A stretch of 18,545 bases of DNA from Acanthaster planci (GCF_001949145.1 NW_019091414.1:739122-757666); one strand, 5' to 3'. Positions 1 through 9,321 are shown, counted from the first letter of the stretch. Notes: a model not told the origin generated them from the sequence alone. Made by a program: numbers and translations.

Positions 1-136
1 AAGCCCATGTTAGAATCATAGAGGTGAGGTGAGGAGGTCTGGATGGAATAGCCAGTAGTAACTTCTTGGGCAGGAGTAGACATATCCACTTCCATATCTT
101 GGCTGGCTCCAATGATATCATTAATCATTTGCAGGT
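1..136 (-). CDS. Unidentified gene, exon D, cut by window edge
   Basis: This exon is 136 nt within the window, with acceptor TTTCAACCCAG (137 onward) after a good pyrimidine tract. It encodes LQMINDIIGASQDMEVDMST, then PAQEVTTGYSIQTSSPHLYD and SNMG, and continues off the edge without a stop. LQMINDII is a likely short helix; the rest is Ser/Thr/Pro-rich and acidic, as in transcription regulators. Confidence 0.72.
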
Positions 137-2220
137 CTGGGTTGAAACAAATCAAAGTTATAATTCTAAAGTTTTTATCAAACTGACATGTTTGATGTCA
201 TTTCAGTATGGTTGAAATGGGTGACCGGGACTTGGATTTACCGTAAGTCCAATTTAAGTTCCATTTTTTATGACTAAGATCCAGACATTACTTCGAACTT
301 CACAGTTGATACTGGAAACTATTATTTGCCAACAAGATGCTTGTAAAAAATCTTCATTGTTAGCATTTTTTTAACCAAAACTTACTTTATGAAATTTATA
401 ATTTCATAATTTTAAATGGAAATCCTACAATATGATCATGAAAACTTCACGACAAGAAACACTCAAAAGATATCTTTCAGAAAATAATTTCCAACCTTAT
501 ATCCAAAAGATACAATGAGAAACCACAAACCTTTTAATAATCATACATACATCTAAATATTCATGAACTGGACTTAAATTCTACATCAGGCAAGACTGTT
601 TAGATTTGAAAACCCAACTACATGTCTGAAAGTAGAAGCAGATGGAAAGGAAGAAAGATGGGTGGATGAGGCTGCAGGGAGGGGTGCAGAAGAAGGAAAG
701 GCAGAAGCTTCTAATGGGTAAGAGAAAATCCTTTCACTCAGGTGGAACAATGGTTTATTTATCTGTCTTTTCAATCACAGTGTCGAAGTTGCTAATTTCT
801 CACTTGATTGAAGATACAGGGACAACTCCTCCTTTCTTCTCTGGCAATTTATAGTCATTTTGCATAATAGCTAAAACAATGGCTCTGATTATTATTTTCC
901 ATTATGATGTGTTTACTGATACAGAAATTGTAAACAAATTAATTATGTTTAACCCTAACCAATTGTATTGAAATTGGAGGATTTGGGACTGTTAGGGTTA
1001 AGGAAGGTTTAGGAAACAATTAAAATGAGCAACATTGTAAGTGAAAATAAGCTAATTTGATTGGGCAATATTAACTCACCTATTTTGGGTAATAACTGGT
1101 TGTTAGCTTGAGAGGTGATGTCCATTGGGCTCTGTTGACAACATGCATCAGAAAAATAAACATTCTGTCTGTTCCAAACCCTAACAAAGCTATGTACTTT
1201 ATAATGCATGATGGCCGTCAACATATGAAAGAAAATTTGGAAGATCAAAGACTGTGTTAGATTCTAAAATATGAGATTTGCAATGGAAGATGATCTATCG
1301 GCGAGTGCACAACGTTTGTTATCCTGTCTCCACCTTGTGAGTGAAAGAATCTGTCTCTTACCACGGCTAATGTGAGCTTGTACAACTCATCCTCAAACTT
1401 GGGATCCAAGGCCTCAGCTGCATCTTGGCCTTGATTAATTCAGAGGGAAACAAGGAAAAACCAAATGCTTCATTATTTATTCACTCTTTTATTAAATTCA
1501 ATTTATTGTTTGAAATTGTGCTCCATTCACATTTGTAAGGAGACTGGATTTTCTATGTCGTTGAGGTTATGTGCATCTTGGCTTGAGATTCTTTTTTCAA
1601 TGAATAGATTTTACAGTAATTTTTATTAATGAAAAATGCTCATGAAAATAACCTGGCAGAGAACTGTTTTGACTGAAATTTTTTTGAAAATGTTATTATT
1701 AACCAAATACGTAACAAAGTTATACTGCATGGGTACATGTACGTGTGAGCAGGCCTTCACCATGTTAAGGGGACGACTTCTTTTGTTAAGCAAATCAGAA
1801 TCGAGTTGTGGGGACATTTCTCTGTACCAAACATGTTTTCGGTCCCCGCAAAGTAGGTGAAATAATGCGTCTCTATCCTCACAACTGCGGAATAAGAATA
1901 GGTGAACCTCTGTGCGTAAATGAAGTATAACCCCACTACACACTGATACCAGGACAATTGACAAAAGACAAATTAATCTTAGAATGTGAAAGCACATTGA
2001 TCAATTTAATGTCAAGAAGATTAGTTTCAAAGCCAACTTTAACAGCACAGTTACAAGAGTCGAAGTGAGAGAACTGGAAGCTTTACAAATCAAAATACAC
2101 TCACCATTTGTCAAGTGGGTATTGTCCTCCCCCAGCATGGATAGAAACTGTTGAAATTCTGAATAATTCTCTACAGTTGCATCGATCTGACTGTTATCCA
2201 TTACACTACGCAGGACAGGA
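1..2220 (-). CDS. Unidentified multi-exon gene, partial at both ends
   Basis: Four exons on the minus strand (2220-2105, 1429-1362, 1131-1080, 136-1) join without a stop and with compatible phases at all three junctions: overhang 1+2, 0+0, 1+2. Every donor is strong (GTGAGT, GTAAGA, GTGAGT) and every junction has AG. The joined 123-residue stretch is acidic and helical at first (EFQQFLSMLGEDN, then EALDPKFEDELYKLTLAV), then a serine/threonine-rich linker, then LQMINDIIGASQDMEVDMST and a low-complexity tail. This looks like a nuclear regulatory protein with short helical interaction motifs, but I do not recognise the family. The spacing of DP.F..EL..L recalls a segment of NPAT, but too weakly to name it. 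Start and stop codons are not in view. Confidence 0.75.
137..1079. other. Intron between exons C and D of the unidentified gene
   Basis: This is mostly featureless AT-rich intron. It contains the TTAA-flanked inverted repeat at 953-997. A plus-strand stretch at about 206-241 with AG before and GT after is noted and rejected elsewhere. Confidence 0.65.
953..997. repeat. TTAA-flanked 45-bp inverted repeat
   Basis: TTAACCCTAAC at 949-959 is the perfect reverse complement of GTTAGGGTTAA at 991-1001. TTAA at each end with CCCT-type termini is the signature of piggyBac-superfamily insertions. The size is very small, and the arms also resemble telomeric TTAGGG, so a chance or telomere-like origin remains possible. 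Confidence 0.4.
1080..1131 (-). CDS. Unidentified gene, exon C
   Basis: This exon is 52 nt (17 codons plus one base), with acceptor GTCAACAG and donor GTGAGT at 1079-1074. It encodes SPMDITSQANNQLLPKI. It is a short polar linker with an SP site. The last base plus AC of exon D gives Asp. Confidence 0.68.
1362..1429 (-). CDS. Unidentified gene, exon B
   Basis: This exon is 68 nt (two bases, 22 codons), with the acceptor AG at 1431-1430 (AATCAAG) and donor GTAAGA at 1361-1356. It encodes QDAAEALDPKFEDELYKLTLAV minus any flank, an acidic amphipathic helix with an LDPKFEDEL core. It leaves in phase 0. Confidence 0.72.
1430..2104. other. Intron between exons A and B; nothing recognised
   Basis: This is a 675-nt intron with GTGAGT at its start and AATCAAG at its end. 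Overlapping open frames on both strands here show no splice logic or protein family resemblance. Confidence 0.65.
2105..2220 (-). CDS. Unidentified gene, exon A
   Basis: This exon is 116 nt (one base, 38 codons, one base). The acceptor GACGTTACAG lies behind a T-rich tract, and the donor is GTGAGT at 2104-2099. It encodes PVLRSVMDNSQIDATVENYS and then EFQQFLSMLGEDNTHLTN. The composition is polar and acidic with an amphipathic FxxFLxxL helix. The final G pairs with GC of exon B to give glycine. Confidence 0.7.
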
Positions 2221-2271
2221 CTGTAACGTCAGCAAGAATCTCTCCAAAATAAAATTAAAAAACACACTCAC

Positions 2272-2296
2272 ACTTGATGTGTCAATTTCCACAGAG
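2272..2296 (-). CDS. Possible 25-nt microexon upstream of exon A
   Basis: A very strong acceptor (T10 then ACTCAG) and a strong donor (GTGAGT at 2271-2266) bracket 25 nt. Joined to exon A in its frame it reads xCT then LWKLTHQV, open throughout. The intron to exon A would be only 51 nt, far shorter than the others here (170 nt or more), so it may be an alternative or false exon. Confidence 0.35.
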
Positions 2297-4015
2297 CTGA
2301 GTAAAAAAAAAAGGAGTTCAAAATATTTAGTGTGACATTCAGGACAGTATTCTAGTAATGTCCATTCTGTATAACGGGGCAAAAAGTACAAAAGGTTCCT
2401 TTACAGAATAGGAAATATGAAAAACTGGGCAGGAGGAAATGGGAGACAAATTAATAATTCCATTGACAAAGTGCACCGTGTTATCGAAAATGTTTACCAC
2501 ATGCCCCATTTTTACCAATTTTCTAGAAACCAGTTTTTTGGTCTTCCAGATTTTTCCCATTTGTGGAATCCTTACAAATGAACAGTACACATGTGCTCCG
2601 AGGACAAGATTTCCCACATGTTTAGAGATCACCTCCAAATTGGAGTTAAACTCTCCAAAAGGTTTAAATACTTGACAAAAATGAAGACAAGAATCAACAT
2701 GTATGTGTTATTTGTATGCCTAACTACTACCATGACTACTCTTAATTCAATTAATGTGAATGTTTCCAGTTATCATTAGAAATTCATAACTCTTTGTTCT
2801 AAAACATTTGTGAATGTTAGAGTCAATGAGCACCCATTTCCTGGCATATTCACTGGAAAATTACCACAATATGTACAGTGGAACGCCACTGTAACAAACA
2901 CAACAGGGTCCAGGTTAAATGTTCGGTACAGTGGTCGCTCGGTATTGCGAAATTAACTGCTGAACATTTTGTTGACGTATTGAATAGCGATCTCCTGTCC
3001 AACTGAAGTGCACCTTCTTGTGATACTATGATTCACTGTTTCTGTGATGTTTTGCCGTTGCATTCACGTTTGAGGTTTTTAGAAATATATCTGTTAATTA
3101 TCATTTTTTTAAAATTAAATTTGGAATTACAAGATTGATACTTAGTTTATCCTAGAAGTCTGAAGCTACCGCTCAGGATTGATCTCTGATGCATGCTGTA
3201 GCCAATCTCAGTTAATTTGCAACTATATAATCTTCGGTAAGTTTTGTGCACAAAATACTGGGAGCCAAGGACGATGTTCAGTACAGCCAAATGTTCGGTA
3301 TAGCGGTGTTCAGTATAGTGACGTTCCACTGTAACACATTTAGGAAGATCTAGACTTTCCCTTTTTCCGGAAAAAGTGAGCACTATGCTAGGTTGAAACA
3401 ACACAGGATGTTAGCAGTTTCACTAATATTGCTACAGTATGTAAGTTTTGTTCAATGAAGAACCCGATTTTTCTTTGAATTTTAATAGTGCAATGTCTCA
3501 CTGTCTCCAAACTCACAGACAGACTGCAAATTGCACTTGCATTTTAATTTATAGGAATTGAAAGAATTGTGCCAGGGTAATCTCAACGAAGTTTCCTTTT
3601 ATGTATGATTTTTTCAAAATGAACATTGAGTTTTCAAAGTGAAAATTTGAGAATTAGTATCAGAGCATTCACGAAAACTATTTTTGAAGAACAAATTTTT
3701 GAAGAGATAAATTCTCTTAACTGGTTTAAATTATATCTGTTGTGTTTTTGTGCCATGCTGTACAAATGTTTAAAAATACCATATACATGTATTGCACATT
3801 ATGTGGTTTACATTTAGACTGTAATGTCTTTCATTTGCTACACTTTGAAGCAAACTCTGTAAACAGTAAAATGGCCATACTTAAAGCCATCAACACGTAC
3901 ACATGAAATGAAACAAAAATTACTCGGACTAAACATGGTAAAATGTCTAAGCTCCCCCCCCCCGAAAAAAAAATTCACAGCGCATGTTCAGTAATTTCAG
4001 TTGTCTCAACTGAGT
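2297..4015. other. Non-coding stretch, probable intron
   Basis: Apart from the pogo-like element at 2876-3331, I find no exon with paired splice sites here. A C10/A9 tract lies at about 3955-3972. If the RING-like exon at 6338 belongs to the left-hand gene, this region would be intronic. Confidence 0.5.
2876..3331. mobile_element. TA-flanked pogo/mariner-like MITE
   Basis: CAGTGGAACGCCACTGTA at the left matches the reverse complement of the right end (CAGTGGAACGTCACTATA) at all but two positions. Similarity continues through AACAC to about 25 bp. TA dinucleotides lie directly outside both ends (2874-2875 and 3332-3333). CAGTGGAAC-type ends with a TA target are typical of pogo/Tigger-type elements. 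The 456 bp contain no transposase frame, only repeated ATGTTCGGTA words near both ends. Confidence 0.7.
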
Positions 4016-4835
4016 TATGTAGTTTTGAGGAACTGGCAAGTATATAAAACTAAGTGTTTTTCCCTTTATAATGACACAGCCCTCAAAACCGTCACCTACA
4101 TTTCAGGGTTTGTTTCACCTCGAAGAACCCATTTCCCCTGGTTTTGAGGAGTCGTCTCCGATTGAGAACAATGACATCAGATTCAAGGTAATCTCCAGGT
4201 GAGGCATGGGGTTCGGGTATTTTATTTTGATATGAGAAATTCAGTGTAGTGTTAGGCATTTACTTGTCCACTTGGTTTGCAAGGGAACAACTCCAGCGAA
4301 GAGACACGACTTTCGTCAGAGACCTTTTGACCGTGGAAAACTGCCTTTGCTTGGTTGAAATGTGTGCAAAGGGGTTGCTAAAGTGTAAAGAAAGGCACCA
4401 AAAAACGTTGATGGCTGGCGCATCTGACTGATGATTTCGTTCGAGTCGAATAGTTCGGTTAAAACAGGGAGAAAATAACATTAAGCTGTATTTTTCTTCT
4501 AATACATGTATTTACAGTGCCAAAACATAAACCACAATCGTTTACAACTCCGGGTTTGTTTGACCCCGAAGAACCCTAGGCCCAAGGTTCCCTTTGTGGG
4601 AGAGAGTTGTTTACATGTATACATAATTGTGAAAAGGCACGTACATGTACATGTAATTTGCATACATGTACATGTGAATGAATGCGGATGTTGGCGGTGT
4701 GCTTTGTTTTTTGTCCCTTTTGCGCAACATCACTATTCTTAGCCGTGTGCACCCTGAATGTCAAACAGTTACTTATTCAATGTTCGAATATGGAGCGGTT
4801 ACTTGTTCAACATTGAATGTCAAACGTCAAACGAG
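4016..4835 (+). mobile_element. Partial copy of the long-TIR element
   Basis: This copy shares several blocks in the same order with 6960-7805. One is CGATTGAGAACAATGACAT at about 4159 (same at 7152). Others are the CAGGG.TTGTTTGACC block, GTGGGAGAGAGTTGTTTxxxTGTATACAT, TTGTCCCTTTTGC and ACCCTGAATGTCAAA at the right end. The left terminal inverted repeat present in the other copy is not found, so it is 5'-truncated or rearranged. The right end carries GTTACTTGTTCAACATTGAATG subrepeats. Short frames in both copies resemble each other only because the DNA is repeated. Confidence 0.65.
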
Positions 4836-5429
4836 GAACTAACTCCACACTGCCAAATTGCGAGAGGCATCAGGAAAATTTTCCTAACAAAATGAAATTT
4901 TTTTTCAGTCCCATTTTCATGATTTTTCACTTCAGCATTTCTGCAATGACTGACCATTATTGAGATGGTCATGGCCCTATCTGCTAAAGGCCTAGTTAGG
5001 CCTATCCACGAGTCACCATAATTCGCGCACTTAGTACTTTGACCAAAATTTGTTCTTAAATAAAGTAAATTTCTAATGGCTTCATTCTCAGTAGTTGAAA
5101 GTTTGACTAAAATCTCATTTGTACATCGGATGCTACCAAAGCAACAGGAACAACATTGTCTGCAAACAGAACTGCAAGCAGTAAAACTTATACCACCAAA
5201 TCCACGAATGTACGTTGCAAACATCATTTTACGGGCAACGGTGCAGCCCTACCTCTGAAAAATCTGCCAGTTAATGTTTCTTGAATAAGGAATTATTTTT
5301 TGCATTAATTGCTTTGGTGTAGCGATGCGGTTTAAGGCAAAAAACACTTTTATTTGCCAAAGCTTGATTTTCCATCAAATCTCTTTTTTGTTCTCCTAAT
5401 CCTAGTTAATTTTTTCAATTTCATTTTAA
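4836..5429. other. Non-coding stretch with a Cys-rich open frame of doubtful status
   Basis: The longest frame here is minus strand 5227-4820 (135 codons). It begins MMFATYIRGFGGISF and has a run of cysteines (CSSVCRQCCSCC), then ordinary sequence into the end of the neighbouring repeat. I see no family resemblance and no convincing start context, so I do not call a gene. Confidence 0.5.
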
Positions 5430-5572
5430 CCCTCCTTTAGTTTTACAGCACAAATATGCACAAGTGCCCAAGGTCACTCTCTTGCACGTTGGTGCAGTGC
5501 ACAACACAACACAGCTGTGCTTCTTTGAGGTGTTTACCAAGTGACCCAAAGAGTGACTTCAGCATAGGAGGG
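5430..5572. mobile_element. piggyBac-like MITE with TTAA target sites
   Basis: TTAA at 5426-5429 and 5573-5576 flank CCCTCCT at 5430-5436 and its reverse complement AGGAGGG at 5566-5572. Subterminal inverted similarity (AAGGTCACTCTCTTG versus GAAGTCACTCTTTGG on the opposite strand) supports one 143-bp element. CCCT ends in a TTAA target are the standard piggyBac pattern. No transposase is present. Confidence 0.65.
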
Positions 5573-5576
5573 TTAA

Positions 5577-6337
5577 GTTACAGTGAGGCATGAATTTTTA
5601 TTCTTTCATACAGTATATTGAGTATTTGATATGGATAGCATGAAAAAACTTTTCTTTGCAAAAGTATTTCTGAAAAAAGTCGCAAAATACAGTGTGCCGC
5701 CAAATCCGTGCCCGTCATTGGCAACGGAAATCTCCAAATAGGCCTACATCATGGTGCCCTGTACATGTGGGGGTATTTTTGATAATGCCCTAAGAAGTAG
5801 GCGAAAGTTGACTGAAGTCATCATCAGTGCCAGACGTCCAATACCGATCATGAGCAAACAGTGATCATTTATCCACTTCCTAGACAATTTCAATCAGCTA
5901 ATGTTCAGTCTGTCGGTATTTGGTCTGTATTAAAAGTAAACACAGCAAAACACAATGCTCTAGCCTCTGCAGACATTTTTCCCGAATTCTCACTGGAAAA
6001 CTTTTGATCCAACGTCGGAAGTCCGAACATAATTTCATTGAAGAGTTTCACAACTAGAAAGCTGGATGCGCAAATATTTGTATGCGCGAATTTAGGGTAA
6101 GCTACTCCATGATACTTGAACATGATCATGAAAAAGTCAAGTGAATGAAGTGGATGGAGACATGACGCAACATTCTTTCGCGGCAGCGATGCCTAGTCAT
6201 GCCAGTTGCGAACCTACATGTATTAGGCCTAACCGAATAAATACTTACTTTTCTTTTTACAGAACTTGAAAAATGAAGAGTCGAAGGAAAGTGAAGGAAG
6301 AAAAACGTGAACGCTGATCAATAACTGAATTGCTTAC
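5577..6337. other. Non-coding stretch left of the RING-like exon
   Basis: No exon is supported. A minus-strand frame at 6129-5905 (starting MIMFKYHGVAYPKF) has no recognisable domain. A strong minus-strand donor (GAAAA then GTAAGTAT, near 6247) and a strong plus-strand acceptor (CTTTTTACAG ending at 6262) overlap here, so transcription from either strand is possible. Confidence 0.45.
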
Positions 6338-6421
6338 CTCACACCTGTCCAGACAAACTAAGCACGACGAGTGCGTATTGCCACACACAACATTTCCATT
6401 ACACTTGGTTGTATTTAGAAA
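6338..6421 (-). CDS. Orphan exon encoding part of a RING-like zinc finger
   Basis: This exon is 84 nt, 28 codons, phase 0 at both ends, with a strong donor GAG then GTAAGC (6337-6332). The acceptor ATCCAG has a weak pyrimidine tract. It encodes KCNGNVVCGNTHSSCLVCLD after a short FLNTT lead and ends RCE. The spacing C-x5-C-x3-H-x2-C-x2-C fits the middle of a C3HC4 RING. The C-x3-H spacing is unusual and is shared with the OBI1 (RNF219) RING family as I remember it. The exons carrying the first Cys pair and the final CPxC were not found, so the gene is not named. It may be the 5' part of the left-hand minus-strand gene. Confidence 0.45.
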
Positions 6422-6733
6422 CTGGATTTTCCAGATTTCATCATCGCTTTGTCAGTTTTTATGATAAACGAGTAGTACGCGTCACTATGTAAAGCGACAT
6501 AATATTCGAACGGCAGTGTGTGACTTAATTGAAGTACACAAAATTATTGTTATGTGTAATCAAATGATTTATTCACTTCAAAATCTCTTGTCTTGTGCAT
6601 GAAAATTACGACAATCATAACTGCATTAGAACACAAACTACTTGATATTTGGAATTTTGAAAAAGCAAGCTGCCTCAGTTCTATTTTTAGATACTACGGA
6701 TTCACTCTGGGTTTTCCCCATCCCGGTCACGAG

Positions 6734-6741
6734 TGACGTCA
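6734..6741. promoter_or_regulatory. Perfect CRE palindrome in a CpG-rich patch
   Basis: TGACGTCA, the CREB/ATF consensus, sits within CCGGTCACGAGTGACGTCAC, a local cluster of CpG in otherwise CpG-poor DNA. It lies about 310 bp upstream of the RING-like exon on the minus strand, a plausible promoter position for a gene read leftward. No TATA or Inr assignment is made. Confidence 0.45.
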
Positions 6742-6959
6742 CGAGAGAGTGCGCCACCAAGTGGCATGGATTTTTAAACAATCTTTCCTACAGACAGCTC
6801 AGACAACAATCACACGATTTGTAAACAAATATTTGAAGTAGGCCTTGTCATCAGTACAAAGGCCTGTTGGATACACCGAAGGAGATAATGTGTCGAATTG
6901 AAACTAGCACCTTCTCTTTTTTGTTGGAGGGGGGGGACTCAGTTACCAGTACTTATTCC

Positions 6960-7805
6960 TCATTTGACATTCGACATTCAATGTTGAACGAGTAACTGTT
7001 TGATATTCAACTTTGAATAAGACATTCAGGATGCACACCCCTAAGAGCGATGGAGTGCAAAAGAAACAAAATACAAACTGTGTCAACTACATTTTGCTTG
7101 TTTGACCCTGACTGAAAAACGCCATGCACTATTGCTGAGGAGTTGTCGCCGATTGAGAACAATGACATAAGATTCAATTTACTATCCAGGCGGGGCATGG
7201 GGCTTTGGTATTTGAGTTTGATTGGAGAAAATTGTTGTGCGATGCATTCACTTTCCCACTCATGGTGTGCAAGCAAAGAACTCCACCAACAAGACAAGTT
7301 AATATCATCAAAGTCGTTTTGACCGTGGGAATCTACCTTTACCCTGGTTGAAATGGAGACAACAGAGTCTAAATCATGAAGCACTTTGAAAAAAGTAGTT
7401 AAGAGCCAGGGCATGAGATTGATGTACATGTATATCATTTCAACTGACTGAAATAGTTTCTATCATTTCAACTGACTGAAATAGTTTCAATGAAACAGCA
7501 AGCATATAAACTAACCTGTATTTTTCCTCTAATGATTTAACACTCCTGTAAAAAGCTGTCACCAACATTTCAGGGCTTGTTTGACCCCCCAAAACCTGTT
7601 GCTCTTGGTTCCACTCTGTGGGAGAGAGTTGTTTGTGTATACATCTTTGGGAAATGGGCATGTACAATAAATTGTGTACATGTGAATGGATGTACATGGT
7701 GACAGTGTGGTATTTTTGTCCCTTTTGCACTCCATAGCTCTTAGGGGTGTGCATCCTGAATGTCAAATGGTTACTTGTTCAACTTTGAATGTTGAACGAG
7801 AAACT
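6960..7805 (+). mobile_element. Non-autonomous DNA element with long terminal inverted repeats
   Basis: 7021-7074 is the reverse complement of 7711-7764 with only a few mismatches (GACATTCAGGATGCACACCC at one end, GGGTGTGCATCCTGAATGTC at the other). Similarity extends outward through TTCAA.GTTGAAC.AGTAAC repeats to about 6968 and 7800. The element is about 845 bp and has no transposase. Inside, a perfect 28-bp tandem duplication lies at 7433-7460 and 7461-7488. Because of the TIR, the same peptide (LLHSIALRGVHPEC) appears in spurious frames at both ends on opposite strands. Confidence 0.75.
7433..7488. repeat. Perfect 2 x 28-bp tandem duplication
   Basis: Two identical 28-bp units beginning TATCATTTCAACTGACTG are adjacent with no spacer, and each contains the TTTCA..TGAAA palindrome. 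Identity across both units implies a recent event compared with the diverged host element. Confidence 0.9.
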
Positions 7806-9321
7806 AACTTCACATCAGTCACTCTATTCAGGAAACTCCAAGATTTCTCCCCCACCCCCACACACGTTCTGAACATGGATATGCAGATCCATAATAATGT
7901 TGATGATGCCCTCTGCCATCATTTCAGTTATTTGAGATGGGAAATGTAACGTCTTTGAACAATCAAAGTGTAAATTGGGGTTGGAGCGGACCTTGGGTGG
8001 CAGTGGGGAGTCTGGGTGTGTGCACAGTTTTTCAAGGTGGCACTAAAAAGCAACTGATGTGCAGCTTGAATAACTTTTAATTGCAAGATTTCAAATGTGG
8101 GCCCCTCCTTCCAACTGCATCACTACTCTTGGCAAAATTTTAATCTGGACATTTGAGAGTTCTGCAAGATATTTATGAATGGAAATTAAAAGGCCAGTAG
8201 TGTTACGCAAACTGATTAACATGAATCCACTAATATGATCACTTCATTTCAAAGCACCAATATTTTATTTGGTACACAATTCATGAACTACATAAAAAAA
8301 CGAAGCGTAATGAAGAACATGTAGAATCCAAAATGAAATGTTTCACAACAAAGTATTAAAAAATCAAGGCATGAATCTTTAAAAGTCTAATTTCTGTGAG
8401 TAGTTGGAAAACCATCAAGGTGAATTTCTTGAATTGTTGCTGGTTTGTAGAGGGGAATACTTTGAAAAACAAGAATCCACAAAGGGATGAAATTAAATGT
8501 AAAACTAATATCAATAAAAACGTATGTTAATTCCAAATTATGAATTAAACCTGCCGAAAGGACTTTCATGCTACTTTGCTTATATTTGTGGGGAAATTAT
8601 TAAATTATCTCTTGAAGACAGATCTTCCGCCTGTCCCTCGAAACCTTCAAGGCACCATCCCACATTACATAAAGCAAAATCATTTTCAACAGTCAACGTG
8701 GCCAAGATTCACTCCTGTCAAATTTCATTTGACTTAAACTTCTACACATAACATCTGTCTCAGACTGTAAAAGAATCCCACAATTCCATACGCATTTATA
8801 CAGATAAATTCAAATTATAAGTTCATTGCTCATGTCGAAAAATTTCTGTCCAAATTGTTTGCATAAATAGTTTCCAATATATCAGTATTTCTACATGTCA
8901 AAAGACTTCTTTCCATTCCTATACATGCTGGTTAAAACCCATGAGACTACATTGTACTTGGTCAATTTTTCATTTGAGTTTCATTGGAAATAAAACATTC
9001 AGTGAGGGTGACACTACTTGAGTCACAATCACCACTAAAGTCATTAAGCATGAAAATGATATGAAAAACCAGAAGGACCGATTTCTTCATTTGATGTCCT
9101 GAATGCTGAACAGGATCAACACAAACAAAACATTTGAATACGAATAATACCATCACACAATATAATAAACAAGTAGACTGTCAAAGGTATATTACTTTGG
9201 AAAAACAGCTCAACACACATACACACAGATACAACATGCAAGATTACCCCCCCTCCAACAAAAAACTGCATTGTTTTTGAAAATAATCAAACAAAGTGCA
9301 GAGTTTCAAACATATTTGTAG
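7806..9321. other. Intergenic stretch; nothing recognised
   Basis: AT-rich sequence without paired inverted repeats, exons with good splice pairs or RNA genes that I can recognise. Short frames at 8524-8751 (plus) and 9156-8962 (minus) look random. Confidence 0.55.

Noticed and set aside
205-242. Plus-strand exon-like stretch, TTTCAG before ATGGTTGAAATGG and GTAAGT after
   Set aside because: Only about 36 nt, no compatible partner exon found on the plus strand, and it lies in an intron of the well-supported minus-strand chain.
1-2220. Naming the left-hand gene NPAT or OBI1
   Set aside because: Resemblance is limited to a few helix-pattern residues; not enough to assign a name without a profile search.
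4612-4680. ACATGTAC-rich stretch as a regulatory array
   Set aside because: It is simple palindromic repeat sequence inside a transposon copy and the word is common through the window.
4820-5227. 135-codon minus-strand open frame with a cysteine run
   Set aside because: No recognisable domain, no splice or promoter support, and its 3' end runs into the repeat copy's flank; likely chance.
5905-6129. 74-codon minus-strand frame (MIMFKYHGV...)
   Set aside because: No family resemblance and no splice logic; a GTGAGA inside it is not matched by an upstream acceptor.
7007-7766. Same peptide (LLHSIALRGVHPEC, and MTFR.HT.K) in several frames
   Set aside because: Explained by terminal inverted repeats and the related copy at 4016-4835; the frames are interrupted and not conserved as protein.
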